From the NCBI GenBank assembly GCA_017439305.1, contig JAFSJK010000006.1:62001-126000 (forward strand): a DNA stretch of 64,000 nt, given 5' to 3'. Of the stretch, positions 59,744 through 64,000 are shown piece after piece. The stretch comes from Bacteroidales bacterium (GTDB lineage Bacteria > Bacteroidota > Bacteroidia > Bacteroidales > UBA932). The notes beneath the pieces are model-generated. The model saw nothing but the letters and a program-made list of their open reading frames with translations, ran no database searches and was not told the DNA's origin. The position numbers and the translations under genes are program-made. Every line of letters starts with the position of its first letter. The first letter of the stretch is position 1.

Positions 59744-60906
59744 GAATCCGCGCTCTCAGGCTTATTCTCATTCCGAATCTCCGTATCGAGGTTCGGAATG
59801 AGTCTTTTTACCGGTTTGAGATGCGGGAAGAACCGGCTGGCAATGACACGCACGACCGTGTAGGCAGGGATGGCAACCAGCATCCCGACGACACCGCCGA
59901 TGTGGCCGGCGAGCAGGATGACAATGAAGATCTCGAGCGGATTCGCCTTGATGCTCGTAGAGTAAATGAGCGGCTGGTACACGAAGTTGTCCACGAACTG
60001 CGTCGTGAGCATGATGGCCAGCACGATAATCGCAAACACCCAGATGTTTACGCCCAGTCCCACGCCGGTGCCGTATTTGAGGATAACGGCGAGGACGACG
60101 CCGACCAGTTCGCCGATGAGCGGACCCACATACGGGATGATGTTCAGGATGCCGGCGATGAAGGCGATACCCAGCGCATTGGTGAAACCCAGCCGTGCGA
60201 TGATCCACAGGCCCAGGAAATCCAGCAGGGCGACCCCTGTCATTTCAATGAGCAGGCCCACGAAATACCGGGACAGGAGTTCCTCGATATCGCCAAGGGC
60301 CTTCCCCACCTTCGTCTCCAGGCGGTCAGGCACCAGCGAGCAGACGATTTTCCGGAACAACTGTCCGTCCCGGACGAAAAAGAAGGAGATGAAGACGATG
60401 GAGAAAAGGCCGACGGCAAAACTGCTGACGAAGGAAGTCACGGAACTGATGACCGCCGTCACATTGGACACGTTTGTCACCTCCTTGAGCTTGTCCATCA
60501 GGATGGTGATGATGTTGAAATCCGGTCCGAGCGCCGGAAACAGGCCGATAATCCAGTCATTGACCCGATCCATGGGGTTACCGGACATCGAATCCGTGTT
60601 CAGCACCGCCGCATCCCGGACGATCCGGGTAACGACCGGGACAACCTGCGTGACCACCAGCAGGAGCACGCCCAGGATCACCAGGATGGTAAAAAGGGCA
60701 AGCAGCCAGTCAGGAGCGGACTTTCCCTTGACCTTTACCATGCGCAGCAGCCGCATCACCGGCTGCCCGATGAGGGACACGACAAAGGCGGCAATGACAT
60801 ACACAAGCACATTGCTGAAATACCGGCACAGCCATGCCAGGATGGCGATGGTTCCGGCTGCGATCAGGTAGCGGGCCAGCCGGTCGATGCTTCTTTCCTG
60901 TTCCAT
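59740..60906 (-). CDS. AI-2E family transporter/permease
   Basis: A 388-residue polytopic protein with seven to eight membrane helices and the conserved AI-2E (PerM/TqsA) layout, including SRYFVGLLIEM and GILNIIPYVGPLIGE (about residues 255-269). Members export autoinducer-2, isoprenoid intermediates or ions, so the substrate is uncertain. A TATATTTG box (60920-60913) is 6 bases before the ATG. The C-terminal codons encode the stem-loop that terminates adk. Confidence 0.88.
   Translation of the reverse strand: MEQERSIDRLARYLIAAGTIAILAWLCRYFSNVLVYVIAAFVVSLIGQPVMRLLRMVKVKGKSAPDWLLALFTILVILGVLLLVVTQVVPVVTRIVRDAAVLNTDSMSGNPMDRVNDWIIGLFPALGPDFNIITILMDKLKEVTNVSNVTAVISSVTSFVSSFAVGLFSIVFISFFFVRDGQLFRKIVCSLVPDRLETKVGKALGDIEELLSRYFVGLLIEMTGVALLDFLGLWIIARLGFTNALGIAFIAGILNIIPYVGPLIGELVGVVLAVILKYGTGVGLGVNIWVFAIIVLAIMLTTQFVDNFVYQPLIYSTSIKANPLEIFIVILLAGHIGGVVGMLVAIPAYTVVRVIASRFFPHLKPVKRLIPNLDTEIRNENKPESADS
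59767..59809 (+). terminator. terminator of hpt-adk inside the opposing gene
   Basis: CTCATTCCGAA (59767-59777) and TTCGGAATGAG (59792-59802) form a perfect 11-base stem around a 14-base loop, followed by TCTTTTT. It lies within the last 25 codons of the AI-2E gene, and its position suits the plus-strand adk transcript. Confidence 0.82.
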
Positions 60907-60990
60907 AGACTACAAATATAGGAAAAAACCACCGAAATCGCATCGTTTCCTTCATTTCTCCGAATTTTGTTGATTTTTTGTGAAAAGTTA

Positions 60991-61020
60991 TTGTTTTTCG
61001 ATAAATTCTTTCTACATTTG
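60991..61020 (+). promoter_or_regulatory. promoter of the NfeD-flotillin operon
   Basis: TTG at 60991-60993, 19 bases, TACATTTG at 61013-61020, 25 bases before the ATG at 61046. Confidence 0.75.
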
Positions 61021-61045
61021 CAACAGAACCAATTTTGTTTCCGAT

Positions 61046-61651
61046 ATGTTAGCAACCTGGTGGGCTGAACTCAGCCCGGTTATGAGACTCCTTTGGGGCG
61101 TAACCCTGACCGCCTCGCTTATCTTCATCATCCAGACTATCATGACCTTCCTCGGCGCGGATGCGGATACCGATTTCGACGTGGACGTGGACACCTCGAT
61201 GGACGGGGGTGACCTGTCCAACATCGAAGGCGGATCCAACCTGTACACCTTCCGGAACTTCGTGAATTTCTTCCTGGGTTTCGGCTGGACCGCCATTCTC
61301 CTGCAGAGCCAGGTCAAGTCCACCGCCCTGCTGGTCATCATCGCCGTCCTCGTGGGTGCCGCCCTCGTCGTCGCCGTGATGTACCTGTTCAAGTGGCTGA
61401 GCACCATGCAGCAGAGCGGGAACATCAACGTATACAAAGCGGCTGTCGGCTGCCAGGGCAAGTGCTATCTGACCATCCCGGGAGAACGTGCCGGAGAAGG
61501 AAAGGTGCAGATCACCATCCAGGGCGCCGTCCGTGAATACAACGCCGTCACCGACGGGGACACCATCAAGACGGGTGTCCCTATCAAGGTAGTCGAAGCC
61601 ATCGACACCAACACCCTCCTGGTCGAAGAACTGAACTCTTATATTATCTGA
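61046..61651 (+). CDS. NfeD-like/OB-fold membrane protein, flotillin partner
   Basis: A 201-residue protein starting at the ATG at 61046. Three hydrophobic segments (about 13-37, 75-92 and 94-118) surround an acidic Asp-rich loop (ADADTDFDVDVDTSMD, about 39-54), and the C-terminus (about 130-201) is a beta-rich OB-like domain as in NfeD and YuaF. Such proteins pair with flotillins in membrane microdomains. The flotillin gene follows 1 base after its stop. Confidence 0.8.
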   Translation: MLATWWAELSPVMRLLWGVTLTASLIFIIQTIMTFLGADADTDFDVDVDTSMDGGDLSNIEGGSNLYTFRNFVNFFLGFGWTAILLQSQVKSTALLVIIAVLVGAALVVAVMYLFKWLSTMQQSGNINVYKAAVGCQGKCYLTIPGERAGEGKVQITIQGAVREYNAVTDGDTIKTGVPIKVVEAIDTNTLLVEELNSYII

Positions 61652-61652
61652 T

Positions 61653-63074
61653 ATGGAAAAGGTCTATCTCATCCTCATCATCGTGGCGGTCCTCTTCGTG
61701 ACCCTGGCCGCCATCCTCAGACGCTACCGCCGTTGCCCTTCGGACAAGATCCTGGTCATCTACGGTAAGACCGGCAAGAACGCCGGCGGTTCCATCTCTT
61801 CCGCCCGCTGCATCCACGGCGGCGCCGCTTTCATCTGGCCCGTGTTCCAGGATTATGCGTTCCTGGACCTGAAGCCCATCTCCATCGAGTGCAACCTCAC
61901 CAACGCCCTATCCAAGCAGAACATCCGCGTGGACGTTCCCTGCCGCTTCACCGTGGGTATCTCCACCGAGCCGGAAGTGATGACCAATGCGGCCGAACGG
62001 CTGCTGGGTCTCTCCATCGACAGCATCCAGAACATTGCCACCGATATCCTCTTCGGCCAGCTGCGTCTCGTGATCGCGACGATGGACATCGAGGAAATCA
62101 ACGCCGACCGCGACAAGTTCCTCGCCGCCGTCAGCCAGAACGTGGAGGCGGAACTCCGCAAGATCGGCCTGAAGCTCATCAACGTGAACGTCACTGATAT
62201 CCGCGATGAATCCGGCTACATCGACGCTCTTGGTAAGGAAGCCGCCGCGAAGGCCATCAACGACGCGAAGAAGTCCGTGGCCGAACAGAACCGCTTCGGT
62301 GAGATCGGTAAGGCCGAGGCCGACCGGGACAAGGACATCCGGATCGCCGAGACCACCCGGGACACCCGTATCAAGACGGCCGAAGCCAACGCCATCGCCG
62401 TCGAAGGTGAGAACCAGTCCAAGATCACCATCGCCAACTCCGATGCCGCCCGCCGCGAGAAGGAGGCTGAAGCCGCCCGCGTGGCTGTCGCGGCCGAGAA
62501 GGTTCAGGCTGCAAAGGCCCTCGAGGAGGCTTATAAATCCGAACGCGACGCGGAGCTTGCCCGTGCCGACCGTGAAGAAGCCACCCGGAAGGCCAACATC
62601 GTGGTCCCTGCCCAGATTGAAAAGGAAAAGGCCATCATCGACGCCGAGGCCGAAGCCGAACAGATCCGCCGCAAGGCGAAGGGTGAGGCCGATGCCATCT
62701 ACGCCAAGATGGACGCGCAGGCCCGGGGTATCCTGGAGATCCTCACCAAGCAGGCTTCCGGTTTCCAGCAGCTCGTCGGCGCCGCCCAGGGCGATGCCCA
62801 GAAGGCCGTCCTGATGATGATCGCCGACAAACTCCCCGAACTGGTCAAGACCCAGGTCGAAGCCGTCAAGGGCATCAACATCGACAAGGTCACCGTCTGG
62901 GACACCGGCAACGGTACCGACGGAAAGACGGCCACTTCCAACTTCATTTCCGGTCTGATGAAGTCCGTCCCTCCGCTGGACGACCTCTTCAAGATGGCCG
63001 GCATGGAACTCCCGTCCTACCTGAAGGGTGCTGACAAGGACAAGCAGCCCGATGTGCAAGAGGAGGTGAAATAA
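61653..63074 (+). CDS. flotillin-like (SPFH domain) protein
   Basis: A 473-residue protein with an N-terminal membrane hairpin (about 3-22), an SPFH/band-7 domain (about 30-200) and a long Ala/Glu/Lys-rich coiled coil (about 205-370) of the YuaG/FloT type. It would oligomerise and organise functional membrane microdomains. It is cotranscribed with the NfeD-like gene and with a small HTH gene beginning 3 bases after its stop. Confidence 0.93.
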   Translation: MEKVYLILIIVAVLFVTLAAILRRYRRCPSDKILVIYGKTGKNAGGSISSARCIHGGAAFIWPVFQDYAFLDLKPISIECNLTNALSKQNIRVDVPCRFTVGISTEPEVMTNAAERLLGLSIDSIQNIATDILFGQLRLVIATMDIEEINADRDKFLAAVSQNVEAELRKIGLKLINVNVTDIRDESGYIDALGKEAAAKAINDAKKSVAEQNRFGEIGKAEADRDKDIRIAETTRDTRIKTAEANAIAVEGENQSKITIANSDAARREKEAEAARVAVAAEKVQAAKALEEAYKSERDAELARADREEATRKANIVVPAQIEKEKAIIDAEAEAEQIRRKAKGEADAIYAKMDAQARGILEILTKQASGFQQLVGAAQGDAQKAVLMMIADKLPELVKTQVEAVKGINIDKVTVWDTGNGTDGKTATSNFISGLMKSVPPLDDLFKMAGMELPSYLKGADKDKQPDVQEEVK

Positions 63075-63076
63075 GT

Positions 63077-63298
63077 ATGCCGATCATCATCAACATAGAC
63101 GTCATGCTGGCCCGCCGGAAAATGTCTTCCGGCGAGCTGGCGGAAAAAATCGGCATCACTCCCGCCAACCTGTCCATCCTCAAGTGCGGCAAGGCCAAGG
63201 CCATCCGGATTACCACGATGGAGTCCATCTGCCGCGCCCTGGACTGCCAGCCCGGCGACATCCTGGAGTATCAGCCGGATAAAGACAACGCCACATAA
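63077..63298 (+). CDS. small Xre/YozG-type helix-turn-helix regulator
   Basis: A 73-residue protein consisting of one HTH domain: MLARRKMSSGELAEKIGITPANLSIL (about residues 10-35) then MESICRALDCQPGDILEY (about 48-65), the YozG/Cro-CI pattern. These usually accompany a DUF2975 membrane protein, which is absent here. An AGGAGG at 63058-63064 gives a good ribosome-binding site for a short coupled gene. Its presence in a flotillin operon is unusual and it may regulate that operon. Confidence 0.88.
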   Translation: MPIIINIDVMLARRKMSSGELAEKIGITPANLSILKCGKAKAIRITTMESICRALDCQPGDILEYQPDKDNAT

Positions 63299-63321
63299 TC
63301 ATACTTCGAGTCATGAAAGAT

Positions 63322-63362
63322 AATAACCTGGTTGGCATCAACCAGGTTATTTGTTATCTTTG
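63322..63362 (+). terminator. flotillin-operon stem-loop nested with the next promoter
   Basis: AATAACCTGGTTG (63322-63334) and CAACCAGGTTATT (63339-63351) form a perfect 13-base stem around a 4-base loop. The last TTG of the stem (63332-63334) is 20 bases before TATCTTTG (63355-63362), so the stem-loop also carries the -33 element of the downstream promoter. The T run is poor (TTATTTGTT), so termination may be partial. Confidence 0.7.
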
Positions 63363-63367
63363 TACCC

Positions 63368-63706
63368 GTGTTACAGGAAAGAAGAAGGTTCTATGCGATA
63401 ATGCTGTCGGCAGTGATCCTGCCGGCCATTCTGTTGTCCTCTTTCCATCACCACGAACCGGTCCGGGACATCGATTGCATCGACTGCTCCCACCATATCC
63501 CCCACGGACACTTGAACCAATGGCAGGGAACGGACGAATGCCTTGTCTGTCAATTCCTGACCGTTTCCTGGCTTATGTCATCGGAATCGGTGACGATCCG
63601 GCCGACGCTGCCCTCCCACTATCTCTGGGAGATATCGGTTCCTGCCTTGGCCACAGGTTCAGTTCTTTCTTTATCCACCCGCGCCCCTCCTTCTGTTATC
63701 TGTTGA
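63368..63706 (+). CDS. His/Cys-rich small membrane protein upstream of a TonB receptor
   Basis: A 112-residue protein with a GTG start at 63368, 5 bases after the promoter box. One hydrophobic segment (about 10-23) is followed by a metal-ligand cluster in order: HHH, CIDC, HH, HGH and CLVC within about residues 25-60. The pattern suits a periplasmic metal-binding domain. I do not recognise the family. It lies 51 bases before a TonB-dependent receptor gene, suggesting metal or metal-chelate uptake, which is inference. Confidence 0.6.
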   Translation: MLQERRRFYAIMLSAVILPAILLSSFHHHEPVRDIDCIDCSHHIPHGHLNQWQGTDECLVCQFLTVSWLMSSESVTIRPTLPSHYLWEISVPALATGSVLSLSTRAPPSVIC

Positions 63707-63757
63707 CAATCCCTTGCCGGGATTATTCCTTCACATACAACAGAAACAGAACAATCC

Positions 63758-64000
63758 ATGAAGAAAATCCTTTTAATTGCGGGTACGTGTCTCCTGGCCG
63801 TATCCGCCAAGGCGCAGGATACGACCGACGTCTTCAACCGTCACCTGCACCTGGAAGGGGTGGTCGTCACGGGCTTGACCGGTGACAGCAAACTCAGTGA
63901 AACCCCTTCTTCCGTAAGCGTTCTGGACGCAAACACCATCCGGTCAAACGCTTCCGGCAATATCATCGACGCCATCGCCCGGGAACCCGGCGTGAGCCAG
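63758..64000 (+). CDS. TonB-dependent receptor, partial (cut by window edge)
   Basis: The first 81 codons of a receptor, continuing beyond the right edge. A signal peptide (residues 1-19, cleaved near SAKAQ) is followed directly by a plug-domain start: LEGVVVTGLTGDSKLSETP (about 32-50) and the VLDANTIRSN to DAIAREPGVSQ block. There is no N-terminal regulatory-like domain, unlike the receptor at 21187, which fits siderophore, cobalamin or metal receptors. The ligand is unknown. Confidence 0.85.
   Translation, partial: MKKILLIAGTCLLAVSAKAQDTTDVFNRHLHLEGVVVTGLTGDSKLSETPSSVSVLDANTIRSNASGNIIDAIAREPGVSQ

Noticed and set aside
59740..60921. Long plus-strand frames opposite the AI-2E gene
   Set aside because: Antisense shadows of a membrane protein gene; they are highly charged, low-complexity translations with no recognisable domain.
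1..64000. CRISPR arrays, insertion sequences, integrases, phage modules and attachment sites
   Set aside because: No regularly spaced repeats, transposase or integrase motifs, or tRNA-adjacent direct repeats were seen when scanning the sequence and translations.

Overview
The window is a gene-dense piece of a Bacteroidota chromosome, most likely order Bacteroidales. The evidence is the promoters (TTG or TTTG, then 19-20 bases, then TAnnTTTG, found in front of many genes), TonB-dependent receptors with N-terminal carboxypeptidase-regulatory domains, DUF4249, DUF5686, DUF5683, DUF3467 and DUF5715 proteins, an ECF sigma/anti-sigma beta-barrel pair, a glycine-lipid acyltransferase pair, and lipoboxes close to the N-terminus. 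Coding DNA is GC-rich while promoters are AT-rich, so a high-GC lineage is likely; I cannot name the genus. There is no prophage, insertion sequence, CRISPR array, rRNA or plasmid origin. Apart from the last receptor gene, which is cut by the right edge, the window looks like intact core chromosome.

Layout. 1-3330 (minus): valS, a YbgC-type thioesterase and tatA. 3400-6826 (plus): DUF3467, kdsC, maf, a histidine-type phosphatase and a CpsB/YwqE-type PHP phosphatase in one tight operon. 6827-7201: 375 bases without a conventional gene, holding a short orphan transcription unit with a near-consensus promoter and its own terminator. 7202-9455: divergent tdh and kbl (threonine to glycine plus acetyl-CoA). 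9649-15113: lipid genes, with a GlsA/GlsB-like pair, then a CDP-alcohol phosphotransferase, a second acyltransferase and an SDR; a TlpA-like lipoprotein and a DUF5715 protein lie between them on the other strand. 15157-20105: two tandem DUF5686 paralogues, facing a minus-strand run (20102-25900) of DUF4249, a TonB receptor, PrsW, TrmO and a lipoprotein resembling a detached C-terminal part of a GH106 enzyme.

25991-32163: gpmA and a serine-less alpha/beta-hydrolase-like protein, then a minus-strand set of a YqiA-type hydrolase fusion, anti-sigma/barrel, ECF sigma, a NigD-like lipoprotein and a SEC-C protein. 32218-38692 (minus): a complete glycine cleavage set (gcvT-gcvH-gcvPA-gcvPB), a double-SUMF1 lipoprotein and an arginase-fold protein. 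With tdh/kbl and a threonine aldolase at 46636, the window is rich in threonine, glycine and one-carbon metabolism. 38874-46581: a mismatch glycosylase, then a histidine operon (hisGDCBHAF-IE) behind an attenuator whose leader peptide has four consecutive histidines. 46636-49602: threonine aldolase, tRNA-Phe, and three adjacent genes whose families all act on N-glycosidic bonds. 49586-56901: an exonuclease-family lipoprotein, priA, parA-parB, DUF5683 and a MltD-type transglycosylase. 56898-64000: an HhH plus barrel protein, hpt-adk, an AI-2E-family permease, an NfeD-like/flotillin/HTH operon, a His/Cys-rich small membrane protein and the start of a TonB receptor.

The most notable signals are the his attenuator, the orphan transcription unit at 6851-6980, the many promoters whose -10-like box lies only 4-8 bases before the start codon (probable leaderless mRNAs), and terminators that sit inside opposing genes or overlap the next promoter.
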